DNA from: Anniella stebbinsi
Lineage: Eukaryota > Chordata > Lepidosauria > Squamata > Anniellidae
DNA length: 64,000 bases
Assembly: GCA_029215795.1 (NCBI GenBank)
Contig: JARDYH010000002.1
Location: forward strand, 358,820,973-358,884,972
Direction of reading: 5' to 3'
Under the pieces are notes generated by a model. That model ran no database searches. It saw only the letters and a program-made list of their open reading frames with translations, and had not been told where the DNA came from. The position numbers and the translations under genes were made by a program. Below, in pieces: positions 42,773-63,769 of this stretch. Each line of letters begins with the position of its first letter. Within the stretch, counting starts at the first letter, position 1.

Positions 42773-44511
42773 CATACAAGTACTTATCAAAAACCTACAG
42801 AGAGCAAGTATCCAGTGGAGGCTGGTGGCTCTGATGCCAGTAGGCGGTGAATCCGCTCCGGGTCTCAATCAGAACCAGTGACAGGAACACAGGAAACTGC
42901 CTTGTACTGAGTCAGGCCACTGGTCCATCTAGCCCAGTATTGTCAGCACTGACTGGTAGCGGCGCGCCAGGGTTTCAGGCAGGGCTCCTTCCTAGTCAGA
43001 ACTCTAAAGGAGCTATCCGATGATCCGGTCCCCACAATATACCCCAGTAAAAATTTTGAGGTCCAGAGATTTTCTCTGCTGATATGTGATCTTGAAGTAT
43101 TGGATTAACATAATAATTTGGGTAGACATTCTGATTCTTGTGCGAAACTTTTTTAGGCGCTATTTTCAAAATGGCGGACAGTTTTCTTTAGGTCACTAGT
43201 TTTTGTCAACTACAGAAGTTACTATCTTGTGTTTGGTATCAAATTATAGGTTTTCAGGGTCAAAGAGTTCAAAGACTATGTTATTTTAATTGTCAGAGTA
43301 CTCTTTCCACCATTTTCAAAGATGGCGCTGAAATGTTGTCTCATTTTCTCATTTACTTGACAAATTCAATCTCCTTTCCAGCCCTGTAATTCCTGGCTCT
43401 AAAGTAGACCTATCAATGGGTTGGATGCTTTGAGGCCTCTTAAGACCTGACAAAGGAAAATCTACAGCTGGTTATATTCTGGTGATGTCTTTCAGGAGCT
43501 GGCATGGCCCAAGAAGTCATAGGGCAGAAATGGGTAAATATGGGAGCTCCAGTGCGCCTCCAGCCACCTTTCTTGGCACGCGCCGGGGTTCCCTCCCCCT
43601 CTCACTTCTTACCTTAAAAACAACCACAGCAAATGTTCTTACCTAGACTGGCATTGTTTCAAAGCAAAGTGAGTGCTTTTATACCTGGTCAAGAGGGCAG
43701 GGCTCCTGCAGCTTGAACTGTTGTGATAACGAGGGAATTTCGCCAGGTTCTGCTTATGTACAAATGACACCCGCTGAAATTCCCTTTTCCATGGAACGTC
43801 TAAAGATACAGGAGACCTGTCCTCCTTTTCATATGGTCACCCTAGCCATGACACGCTACGCCATAATGTTTAGCTCAACATGCTTCACCAACATGGCATA
43901 GCGAGTCATCTGAACGGGGCCTTACTCTCCGAACATAGCTTCTGTTGTCTTCTCTAACCACTTTTCCCATGCACAGAGACCGTCGTGCGATGGCTGACAT
44001 TCAGCATGCCCAGAATTCTCTGCATGCCTCAGTCATTAACACGCCACTATCAGTGTTGCTTATCAGCAGCTAGCAGTGACTATGTGGTTATATTTAGAAC
44101 CGCAGGAGCTCCATTGGCCAGGCTGGCTGGGCATCATGGATGTTGTAGTCCATCCAACAACACATCTGCAAGGTGTCACGTTGGGGAGGGGGTGAGTACC
44201 ATTATTATGCTGCGTAACCTACCATCTAAGAGGCTGCATGCACAATTTGCAAAGTCCTCAGGCCTGACTTGCCTCTGGTTCCACAAGCCCAAGGGGGGAA
44301 AGGGGATTGGAGGGGGAGCGCCCGACCTTGCTGAGTGCTGAAATCACTCACCTGAGTACCCATAAGACTCCCGGGCCCTCCCGGCGGCACCGAAGATCCC
44401 ATGCGGAGGGTCGAGCAGGGGTTCAAAGCAGCCCTGTGCGGTGGGGCTGTAGGTGCTGATGTGCTCCGAGCGAAAGGTGGAGGAAGAGGACGAGCTGCGA
44501 GCGGAAGACAT
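39986..44511 (-). CDS. HSPB7-like small heat-shock protein, complete, 3 exons
   Basis: Alpha-crystallin-family chaperone subunit of 162 aa, from exons 44352-44511, 42296-42450 and 39986-40159 (- strand). Splices are TCAG|GTGAGT / CATGCAG|GC and GAGAAG|GTGAGA / CCTACAG|GTGGC, with phases in register. The start chosen (ATG at 44511) gives a Ser-rich N-terminus with STFRSE, like the STFRAE near the start of HSPB7; an ATG 22 codons upstream (44577) is open but lacks similarity. The alpha-crystallin domain runs from about residue 68 (DKYQVMADVSQFEPQDIVVT) to about 147, with the HSPB7-type signature NTFTHKCQLPADMDP. It lacks a C-terminal I-x-I/V motif and ends EVKL, as HSPB7 ends EIKI. HSPB7 is a heart/muscle sHSP that limits protein aggregation; the role here is inferred from family. 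Position between CLCN2 and FAM131A suggests an ohnolog of HSPB7 rather than HSPB7 itself (possibly the lineage called hspb12 in fish, not verified), so no symbol is given. Confidence 0.9.
40477..40863. repeat. Two family C palindromes in sHSP intron 2
   Basis: Copies at 40477-40634 and 40738-40863, each with inverted GAGGCTGGTGGCTCCGATGT-type ends. Confidence 0.55.
41290..41560. repeat. Degenerate foldback in sHSP intron 2
   Basis: GGTGGTTAACAAGCCAAC and inverted counterparts around 41330-41540 resemble the arms of the foldback at 7-635. Borders are unclear. Confidence 0.35.
41712..41999. mobile_element. Palindromic MITE, family B
   Basis: AGGGTGACCCTATGGAAAGG at the left and CCTTTCCATAGGGTCACCCT at the right are exact complements; the centre is near 41870. 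Confidence 0.75.
42296..42450 (-). CDS. sHSP exon 2, first half of alpha-crystallin domain
   Basis: 155 nt. A Pro/Ser lead, then SSNVIASGDKYQVMADVSQF, EPQDIVVTTYNYCIVIQAEK. Ends on a whole codon before GTGAGA. Confidence 0.92.
42551..42597 (+). repeat. (GGA)n tract in sHSP intron 1
   Basis: About 15 GGA units on the + strand, 100 bases 5' of sHSP exon 2 (- strand). Pure purine/pyrimidine asymmetry. Confidence 0.85.
42739..42767 (+). repeat. (GT)n microsatellite
   Basis: About 14 GT units in sHSP intron 1. Confidence 0.85.
42812..43022. repeat. Palindromic repeat, family C, with an inserted segment
   Basis: GTGGAGGCTGGTGGCTCTGA at the left and AACTCTAAAGGAGCTATCC at the right. A LINE-like stretch (ACACAGGAAACTGCCTTGTA...) interrupts it at about 42885-42990. 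Confidence 0.45.
43023..43689. other. sHSP intron 1, unassigned
   Basis: A/T-rich sequence without recognised features; AAAATGGCGGACA and AAGATGGCGCTGA form a weak internal repeat. Confidence 0.3.
43690..43922. mobile_element. Family B MITE and truncated family E MITE
   Basis: 43690-43846 ends ATATGGTCACCCTAG. 43848-43922 carries the right half of family E ending GTCATCTGAACGGGGCC. Confidence 0.55.
44352..44511 (-). CDS. sHSP exon 1
   Basis: 53 codons plus one base: Met, a Ser-rich run, STFRSEHISTYSPTAQGCFE, and a Pro/Gly/Ala segment ending YGYS. GC-rich. No TATA box or clean heat-shock element triplet was recognised in the 300 bases upstream (44512-44810). Confidence 0.88.
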
Positions 44512-47500
44512 GGCCCCGGCGATGGCGGCAGCTCCGTGCTGGACCGAAGCCTGTGTGCTGACGTGAGGGGACTGCATTTGCAGGGGTGAGGGGAAAGGCG
44601 CGGCCTGGTCCTTGGCAAAGTCCTTCTAATGTCCATAATTGGCGTAGCCTCTTGCGTCCCGTTCGCTGGAATGCGAGATAAGGGAGGCTGCATTCTCAGC
44701 GGCAGGGAGCGAGGGGTGATGAGGAGATTGGGCCAGGGTAAGTCCCCCTTCTCTTCCCACCCTCGGCCTGCTCCTTAGTCACCCGCGTGACTGGCTGCAC
44801 CGCTTTCACAACAAAATGACACCTCAGACAACGGCTGCAAGCGGAAGGGTGTCAGGGCCGTCCCCCCCCCCCCAACGCAAGTCAAGGTATACAGTACCCA
44901 AAGCCAGGCACGTTATTTGGGTACATGAGGCAGGACTTCCCACACATACCCCTCCGCATCCCTGGTGGTGGAAATACAATAATAACAACACGCTTGACTC
45001 GCACAGACCATTGGCACGCTAGTACTTTATTGCTCAGTATCATACTTTTTGGCTTTTCCACAGATGCCCAGTAAAGCTGGGCTTAAGGCCAACTGGGAGT
45101 CCATTGGACTCCTCCTCTCACAGCCACTCCCCCCACTCCCCTGCCTGCTGACCCACGAGACTTACCTGAGGCTTGTGCATGCCCTGGGAAGCCATCTGGC
45201 CTCCTCTCTGGGCTTCCCCCTCCCAGCCAATCCCCTCACTCCCTCCCAGCTGCTCCCGCCTCCCAGCCACTCCTCCCATGTTTATATATCCTGTTGCTTA
45301 GCCACACAAAGTTCTTCTCCAAGCTCAGAACCTCCAGCATACAAAGTTCTTCTCATAGCTCGGAACCTCCAGCATGACATAGCTCAGAATCTTCGTGCCA
45401 CGCTTTGCCATTTCATCGCCTTAGCATTTTATATAAAGATGGGAATAACTAACAATTTGCTGCCTTTTCACGACACCTCAAATATGCTGCCTGAGGCATC
45501 TGCCTTATTCTGCCTAACGGTAGGATCTGCCCTCAGGGGGGGTGTCCATGAGAGGACCTGTTTTATGACGAGGACTTCCACCACATTCTTTTGGGCTTCT
45601 AGGATTAGCACAAATGAAGCAAGATGCTGATCGTAACATCCAACTTTAGTGTGTGAAGTGTGTCACGCTTCGTCTCTGTAGCCCTTGCAACGGATTATAG
45701 GATAGGCTGGTGCTATTATTCCCATCTTGCAAATTGGAGTGGGGGGGGAGCAAAATGAGGGATGATGACTTACCTAAGGCTGCCACATGAGTGTGTGGTT
45801 CATGGTTAAGCTACGAAAAACCAAAAGACAAACCAAGACAGGGCAAAAAAAGGAGAGAAGCTGGTTCTCAGAATGCTAAGACACTTTATTTCCAACCCCA
45901 ATACGTTCCGGCCTGTGTTGTTTTTTAAGGCCTTCTTCAGGGGGTTGATATAAGAGATGTCTGCAGAAATACTCCTAACAGGATGATAGTCTCCACACGC
46001 CAGTAATTATTGTAGGAGACTATCAGCTTCTTAGGTTCTTAAATCTGGTACAAAGTCAGAGAGCCTCAGAGAGGCAGATGTTGTCCTTGAACAGCTAGCA
46101 CTTGGTTGGCCGGCTGAGCAGATGTACAGCTCACCTGGCCAGTCTCCCTCAATATGGCGAAACATGTTCTATTTCTACTTAAATTATAGTTATCATTTCT
46201 AAATTTCCATCTATGCGTATCAATAATCAAATGCAAATGTTATGCTAATTGGTGTCCTCTTCCCCGTTGTTGTTTTTATGTAATTGGCCAGCCTAATTCT
46301 GGGTGATTCTGGGGGTTTGGGGAAGTTTATCAGGCAGTGGGAGAAGGGTCAATGAGAAACTCACAAATATTGGACCTCCTTCCCTGGATGACAGCTTGCT
46401 CGTTGTGTTCTGGGATACACTCTCAGCTCGCTGAAGTCAACGGAAGGCCATAAATCCAGGTGCCCCAGAATCCTCTCTAGGACACAGATGGGGCTCTGGA
46501 AAGGTATAGAGTTTGAAACCCACTGGCCAAATCAAGGAGGCGAGTCTGGGTGACTCAAAGCAGGGATACAATGGCAAGGAGAATAGCCAGTAGGAGCAGT
46601 CCATGGAGACAGAGAGACACACAGACCAGTCGGGTAGAACCAGCCTTTTAATGAATTACAGATACAAACAGAACAAAACAGACACTCATACCAGCCGGGA
46701 GCGTACACCGGGAGCAGGACGGGGCAGAGATAGGGACACACAGAAACAATATTGTGCCTTTGGTGGGTGGTGGAGTGCAAGGGCTGGAGAGGATCGGGGC
46801 AAAGGGTGGGGAGAGAGGAATGCATAGGCTTTAGGACACAGCTCTGCACAGGCATCCAGGGGAGTAGAGTGAGTGGCAAGAAGGGGGGGCTTCACAGAGA
46901 CCAGAGGTGGGTCAGGGGCATGTGCTGCAGTCCCACGGGATGGACCGACTTTGCACAAAAGTGGGGCACGTGATTCGGGAGGGGGAGGGGGCGGTGTTGA
47001 CTTCTCAAGCGCCCTCAATTGGGAGGGACATCCTTGAATTGAGCGTACGCCCACCCCGGGCGGCCCCTCATGCGTCATTCTCTCTCATTGCAAGACCCCT
47101 CGTCTGCCACCACCACCCCCTTTTAGGCTGTGCCACAACTGGGTCGGAATAACTGCAAGGGACCACTGAGGTCCCCGATGCCCCGGACACAAACCTACCC
47201 TCTCCGGGCATGCATGGCTGTTCGGAAAGATATACCCTCCCTGTTCCCCTGGAACAGACATCCCTACAAGCTGAAATGCAAGGCTTGGGACAGAACAGAG
47301 GCCCGTGCTTGGGCTATGAAGCACCATCCCTGACTATCAGGAGCCTGCCCACCTCCCAGCAACATTTCTAGGTATTTAACAACAGCCAGCAGCAGCCCCT
47401 CCCCCAAAATCGAGAGAGCTATTAGAAATGTGACACCCTGTTCCACCCGCGGAAGATCACGACTCTCAATAACTTGGAGCAACGGTCACATCTTAGCAGG

Positions 47501-49900
47501 TTCAGTGGCCATATCCTGCCCTCTGAGGAGGGCCTGATGAAACGAAAGCAGGTGAGGCAGCAAAGCCGGGGGGGGGGGGGAGGGCAGTGTGCCTGATTGT
47601 CTTTATAAGGGAGTCCTGGACTATATTCATGCTCCTGGGACAGCTTCCCTGTGGGAACGTGCGTGCGTGCATGCGTGGCCAGGTTATGGATTCGTCTATA
47701 ATGTGTTGCCGATGTTGGGAGCATCACACGTGCATTGACACTATTGTTCTTTTGCGTGCGCTGTCCATTTCTAGGAATATTCCTCCGTGACCACACTTCC
47801 ACTACAAACACAGGGTGTCCGGGTGGAATCTTAGAGGAGAGGGGCCCTGTTAACAGCTGTGCCAAAGAGGGGAAATCGACACGTCGTAGCCCTACAGGGT
47901 TGGAAAAACACTGGATGAACCCAAGGTGAGCCTTGGAGGAGGGCACATGTAGTCTACCCAGTACCCTGCTTCCGACAATGGTAAATTACTTGCCCTTGTG
48001 AAGGTCACAAGCAGAACCCCGAAGTAACACACACACCCTCCCCTGTTTTCTGTCCCCAGCATCTGGCATTCAGGGATATATTACCTCTAAATATGGAGGT
48101 TCTATTTCCTCTGAATGGAAGAGGAGGAATTTTGGCCTGTTTTGCATCACCTGTCTTGAAGCAGCATCAGGAGAGGAGGGATTAACCATTAAAAACAGAA
48201 ACAAAATAGTAATGTGCAGAATGGCTTCTTCCCTCCCCTCAAAGAGTGCCAGGAAGTACAGTTTGAGCACAGTGCAGAAATACCTCAGGAATTAGGGTTC
48301 CCAACTTTTATTACCTATCCTGCTCCTGTGCTTTTAGCATCGACTCGACTCATAGACATTTAGTGAGTGTAGCTCCCCGCACCCATCCCCAGCGAAGAGA
48401 TAAAGCCATGGTAGAGGGACAGCTTCATCCGCTAAATTTCTGTGGGTCAGGCATAAAATCTGGCGACACTTCCAAGAGTTTCAGCTCCTAGGGATTTGTG
48501 GTGGACGGAAAGGAAGGCCGTGCTTCTTAAATTGCTTTAAACCATGTGTGTGTGTGTGTGTGTGTGTGTGTACACACTCCAATGGTATGTGCGTGTATGG
48601 AGCATGTCGTGTGCTCATGCGCAGGAACGTTCATGCAGATGCTGCACCGACGGAGGGCCGCAAGCCAATGGTATATGCAGGCTTGCATCTGTGCGTCCCT
48701 TTCCGCATTGCATATGTACACTGTAGCTTCAAAACTGGTTTAAGAGTCATTCCCTCTCCATGGAGAACTTTGCTATAGTTCGGTGCCGAATGGGTTACGA
48801 ATTTTGAACAGAGAATTCTCCACTCCCTGGCCACACTACAATCCCCAGGATGCTTTGGGAGGAGCCATGACATTTAAACTGGTATGAAAAGTGATCCAGC
48901 ATCAAGTCTTCATCACATCAAGTCAATTTTCCTGGGCCTGCCGACCTCACTGGAGTTTAAGCGTCCGTTTCGTCCCCCCCCCCCATCCCTTTCAGAGCTG
49001 CGTAGGCTAACTGGGGAGCGGGATGGAGTTGGGAAGTCAACCAGTCCTGTGCATTGGGGAATTACTAGGGGGCAGAAAGGAGGGTCGGGGATCACAGTAT
49101 TTCCCACCCTGATTTGCCAGGGTGGGAATGCGGAGCAGCAGGAAAGAAACTCCTTAGAAAACCCAGCCACAGTAGGGGCAGCAATGCCCATGAAGACGTC
49201 CACGTGGAGACACACACATACAAAAATATAGAAAAGATCTGGGGTGGGGTAAGAGGACTGGCCACTCCCACCAACCCACGCCATGCTCCTTGCTTCCTCC
49301 TGAGTGAGGGAGAAAGCGCATCACTGAGCACATCAATGCGCCCATGCTCTTTCTTTTCCCCTGTCTTTCTGTGGGTCTACAGTAGAAAATTCGAGACAGT
49401 AAAAGCCAAGAAGTGTCCATTTGGGCCAGTGGGGATCTTTTTTTTTTCTTTTTCTTTCTTTTTCTTTTTTTTTTTTAAAAAAAGGCATAACAAATCAAGC
49501 ATTCATAGCATTCCGCATTCCATTTCAGCCCTTCGCCTTGAGCCAGAGATGTTTGGAAGGGAACGGGGATATAGATATAGATATATTCAAAGTGTCTTAA
49601 GAATCATAACAGTTTTGCTTTAAGAGCATCATTAGCCATGCCACCTGGACAGCATAAAAGGCGCCTCTTCTCCCTGGGGCACGGAGACCAGAGTGCGCCA
49701 CATGCTCCGAACCGGCCCAGAAGGCGGCCTGTCGAGCCAGCAATGCCCTGTTTTCGTTATTTTGCTTGGGTTTTTCCCCTCACCAAGACATTCTCATGCA
49801 AAGGAAACAAAAACAGGCCACAAGAGAGAGAAAGAGAGAGAGAAAATGCAGCAGGCAAAATCCACGAAGCCACGTAAAGGGCCCCTCAGGCATACATGGT
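44512..49900. other. Intergenic region between sHSP and FAM131A
   Basis: No gene supported. Includes the sHSP 5' flank, a 193-codon open frame at 45049-45630 without family features, a stretch at 45880-46060 with CTTTATTTCCAACCCCAATA and GGCCTTCTTCAGG of the type often found in vertebrate repeats, a (GT)n at 48545-48572, and a T-rich tract at 49438-49477. The right end probably belongs to the FAM131A 3' UTR. Confidence 0.45.
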
Positions 49901-50124
49901 TGAATCAGATGGCACGGTGGAGGTGAGGAAGGCATGGGAGGGGAGGGGGGACCCCCTTTCAACCCACCTCCCCCTGCCTGACACAGAGCCATGCCACCTC
50001 CTGGAGGAGGGGGGGGAGGAACCATCCCTCCAAGAGAGCCGACGGGCCACAGAGCAGGGTTGAGGATGGATGCCACGGAGTGGGACAAAATGGCAGGTGA
50101 GGCATGCCACGGGCGGAGCAGGGT

Positions 50125-59851
<9,727 letters not shown>

Positions 59852-59909
59852 CTAGTGGGAGGGGGCGTAGCTCAGTAGCTCAGAAGCAGGTTCAATCTCC
59901 AGCATGTCA

Positions 59910-60120
59910 TGGTTACTTGTCCTGATGGCTATATCCTACCTCCAGTATCAGAGGCAGTCTGCCAGTTGCTGGGGAACATGGGCAGGAGGGTGCTGTTGCA
60001 TGCATATTCTGCTTGCGGGTGTCCCAGGGGCAGCTGGCTGGCCACTGTGTGAACAGAATGCTGGACTAAATGAACCCTTGGTCTGATCCAGCATCAGGGC
60101 TCATCTTATGTTCTTATCTC
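59910..60120 (+). mobile_element. CR1-like LINE 3' end
   Basis: CTTGTCCTGATGGCTATATC, CAGTTGCTGGGGAACATGGG, CCACTGTGTGAACAGAATGC, TGGTCTGATCCAGCATCAGG. Confidence 0.65.
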
Positions 60121-60362
60121 CAGGTAGTGCAAGGAAAAGCTCCTACCTGAAATCTTGACAACACTGGGCTAAATGGACCAGTGGTCTGGTCCAGTATAAG
60201 GCAGCTTCCAAAATTCCAATGCTCCCTGTGTCATAAGGGCCCTTGGCTGAAGAAATACCCTGGTAAGGGAGAACCACTGAAAAGACATCCTCATAACAAG
60301 AGCCGAATCACGTGTGATTCTCAGTCACATGTAGCTTGGCTGGTTCTGACTCCCCCATTCCT

Positions 60363-61012
60363 AGGGTGACCATATGGAAAGGAGGACAGGGCTCCTGTAT
60401 CTTTAACAGTTTTATTGAAAAGTGAATTCCAGCAGGTGTCATTTGTAGGTATGCAGCACCTGGTGAAATCCCCTCTTCCCCCCAATAGTTAAAGCTGCAG
60501 GAGCCCTCCCCTGCTGACCAGATACAAAAGAGGGCAAGGCTCCTGACTAGGGTGACCATATGGAAAGGAGGACAGGGAACCTGTGTCTTTAACAGTTGTA
60601 TAGAAGAGGGGATTTCAATAGGGGTCATATTATTATTATTTCATTTGTATGCATGCAGCACCTGGGTGAAATTCCTTCTTCACCACAACAATTAAAGTTG
60701 CAGGAGGCTGCCTAGTGTTACCAGCTACAAAAGAGGACAGGGCTCCTGCAGCTTTAACTGTCATCATGAAAAAGGAATTTCACCAGGAGCTGCATGCATA
60801 CAAATGACACCTGCTGAAATTCCCTCTTCATCACAACTGGTAAAGATATAGGAGTCCTGTCCTCCTTTCCATATGGTCACCCTACTCCTGCAGCTCTAAT
60901 GGTTGTGATGAAGAGGGAATTTCACCGGGTGCTGCATGCATACAAATGACACCTGCTGAAGTTCCCTTTTCTAGGACAGGGGCCCTGTCCTCCTTTCCAT
61001 ATGGTCACCACA
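60363..61012. mobile_element. Cluster of family B MITEs
   Basis: Units at 60363-60540, 60549-60690 (with a short ATT insertion at 60630), 60700-60885 and 60890-61012, in alternating orientations, each with GGTGACCATATGGAAAGGAG or its complement at an end. Confidence 0.65.
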
Positions 61013-61464
61013 CTCATTCCGCCCTCTACAAAAGCAGCAGAAGGCCTTCTGTGCAGGCGGAGTGGGGGGAGGCTCTTAACCTTTCCATTTCTTGTGGTTT
61101 TAAGGGACATGAAAGAAAAGGGGTGTTTGCTTTATTGCTGTCACAGATGATCCTTGAGAATTGCTGCCCAGCATCCTTGGCCGCAACTGCCAGCAATTCC
61201 AATAGGCTTCCTGTGGATTTGGCAATGCGGCGCCACTCCAGGTGGCAAAATGCCTTCATCTGGCTCTGATCCGGCTTCTGGCTGTGCCAGTCCATGATAC
61301 CCCAGCGGAAACAGCAGTGGACATCAACCGCCAGCAGGAAGAAAATCCAGTTACAAGACGTCCTTGCTTGCGAAAGTTTAACGAGGTTGTGCTTGTATAC
61401 TATGTTCATTCCACCATCCTGTCAGATTAGAAAGGTTCTCAAGGACTGTTAGTCACAGTGGCTG

Positions 61465-61672
61465 CTTACGGAGCAGTGGTTAGGCTGGGGAAACTCAGGT
61501 TCAAATCCCCACTCAAGACATGAAGCTTACTGGCTGAACTCGAGCCAGTCACTATCTCTCAGTCTAACCTACCTCACAGGGTCGTTGTGAAGATAAACGG
61601 GGGAGGGAACATGACTGCCTCCCTGAGCTCCTTAGAGGAAGGGTGAGAAAAATGCATCATAAACTGTAATAA
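61465..61672 (+). mobile_element. tRNA-derived SINE
   Basis: GGTTCAAATCCCCACTCAAG (B-box-like), GCCAGTCACTATCTCTCAGT, CTACCTCACAGGGTCGTTGT and the GAGCTCCTTAGAGG tail. Confidence 0.65.
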
Positions 61673-62009
61673 CAGACAAGTCCTATTCCCCATTCCTTAT
61701 CTTTACTACTTCTACCATTGGACAACCTTTCCCAGTGGCCATACTAGCTCAGGATAATGGGAGTTGTAGTCCAACACATCTGGAGGGCACCAGGTGGGGG
61801 AAGGTCACCATGGGACAATAGCAGAGGAATGAGCTTAATCCTTCTCTCCAATTTTCCACCAAGCTTTGTTTCCATACAATGCCTTGTGCAATGCTAGTTT
61901 TGTTAGCATGCCTATGGAAAAGCAGAATATAAATATAATATCCCTTTAACCCAGCCCCATATCAGTTGTCGTATTATTATAACAATATCAGTTGTCATGT
62001 TCTTATAAT

Positions 62010-62700
62010 AAGAACATAAGGAGAGCCCTGCTGGATCAGACCGAGGGTCCATCTAGTCCAGCACGCTGTTCACACAGTGGCCAACCAGCTGTCAACCAGG
62101 GACAAACAAAGCAGGACATTTATTTATTGCATTTTTATACCGCCCAATAGCCGAAGCTCTCTGGTGCAACAACACCCTCCCACCCATGTTCCCAGCAACT
62201 GGTGCATACAGGCTTACTGCTTTGGATACTGGAGGTAGCACATAGCCATCAGGACCAGTAGCCATTGATGGCCTTCTCCTCCAGGAATTTATCCAACCCC
62301 CTTCTAAAGCCATCCAAATTGGTGGCCATCACCACATCTTGTGGTAGTGAATTCCATAATTTAACTATGCGCTGTGTGAAGAAGTCCTTCCTTTTGTCTG
62401 TCCTGAATCTCCCACCAATCAGTTTTGTGGGAGGACCCCACTGGGTTCTTGTATTTTGAGAGAGGGGAAAAAATGTCCCCCTATCCACATTCTCCACACC
62501 AGGCATAATTTTGTACACCTCTAACATGTTTCCTCTTAGCCTCCTTTTTTCCAAGCTAAACAATCCCAGCTGTTGTAAACTTCCTTCATAAGGGAGATAC
62601 TCCAGCCCCTTGATCATTTTAGGTGCCCTTTTCTGCACTATTTTCCAACTCTCTCTCTCTCTCTCTCTAGTTGCGGTGACCAGAACTGTCCACATGACAA
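62010..62700 (-). mobile_element. CR1-like LINE ORF2 end, interrupted
   Basis: The longest CR1-like piece here. The - strand frame reads EYLPYEGSLQQLGLFSLEKR, GRFRTDKRKDFFTQRIVKLW, NSLPQDVVMATNLDGFRRGL, EEKAINGYWS. A (TC)n run at 62649-62669 corresponds to the break in the frame's start. The 3' UTR part is interrupted by an L2-like 3' end at about 62118-62165. Confidence 0.75.
62118..62165 (-). mobile_element. L2-like 3' end nested in CR1
   Basis: TTTATTTATTGCATTTTTAT, ACCGCCCAATAGCCGAAGCT, CTCTG inserted between GCAGGACA and GTGCAACAACA of the CR1 tail. Confidence 0.6.
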
Positions 62701-62707
62701 CTGAGGT

Positions 62708-62743
62708 GTTGTCATCATCATCATCATCATCATCATCATCAAT
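62708..62743 (+). repeat. (ATC)n microsatellite
   Basis: About 10 ATC units. Confidence 0.85.
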
Positions 62744-63286
62744 AGGCCTGGTCTACACATATAGTATAGTCCTGAGGTGGTAGATTGGACTGTACCTCAT
62801 CAGGCTGTCGGTGGATGTCAATGGATTCAAACCCAGCCTTCTCCCTGCTGTAGCAGTTCTTTTACTTGCATGGAATACTTTCTACATGGAAACATTAAAA
62901 AAAAAAAAAAAAGATCACCCACCCCCAGTCTGAAATGGTACAGTCCAGTCTGCCGCTGCAGGAATCTCTGACTGCATTCTGCTGCATGTGTACGCCAAAC
63001 CTCAGAGTTGCAAACTTCGGTTAGAAACTTGAGTACAACCCACTCCTAATGTAACAAGCCATTAAAATCTGATTTCAAAACACGCTTTTGGATTTATAGC
63101 CTTTGCATGCCCAGAATGTCTACTCCTTCAGATGTCACACGTTCGGTTCAAGTGACAGCTGTCATGTAAAGCGATACGTAGGAGATGCGATGCATGTCAC
63201 ACATCACTCCAAACCACAACAAACAACCAGCAAAAAATGTATAAGCAAACAGAAAAAAAAATGTATAAACAAACGTCTGCTAAAAT

Positions 63287-63607
63287 GTGGCTGCCTCTAC
63301 ACGAGAGGTTTAGAGCTCTTTCAAGTCTCATTAAAAATTTTACCTCTACATGAGCAGGGCGCAAATCGGGAGTTGAGGCGCATTATCTATTCGATTATGC
63401 GCATTATCGAATGTGATTTAAACCGCAAGTTTTAATTTTAGGCAGCAGTTAATGCGCCTTACCGCCGTGTAAACATGCGATTCTCCGCATGTCAACAAGT
63501 TTAAAGCGCGTTTCGATCGACCCATAATGCGCTTCGCCGCCTCTCGTACAGAGGTATTAGGAGTAAATGCGCTTCTGCGAATATGCGCATAATCGGGCAG
63601 CCAGGTG
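63287..63607. repeat. CpG-rich palindromic element
   Basis: TGGCTGCC at the left and GGGCAGCCA at the right; inside, many TGCGC/GCGCA words (ATGCGCATTATC, AATGCGCCTTACC, AAGCGCGTTTCGATCG) in inverted order. Much richer in CpG than its surroundings. Confidence 0.45.
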
Positions 63608-63769
63608 CCAAAGCGAATCCTTCTAGCACAAACGAGAGTCTGCTACCACTTATAAACAGAGCCAAAAGCAATCAGGAACAGACCAGAAACAAGTCCCAGC
63701 GGAGGAGTTATTAACAATCAACACTTGTGTTAAACAACCCATCAAGCTGCATTAATAAACATCATGGCT

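Noticed and set aside
44509..44577. Upstream ATG at 44577 as the sHSP start
   Set aside because: The extra 22 residues show no similarity to HSPB7, whereas the ATG at 44511 places STFRSE at the expected distance from the start. It cannot be fully excluded without transcripts.
45049..45630. 193-codon open frame on the + strand between sHSP and FAM131A
   Set aside because: Pro/Leu/Ser-rich with no known motif; the sequence looks like dispersed-repeat-derived DNA.
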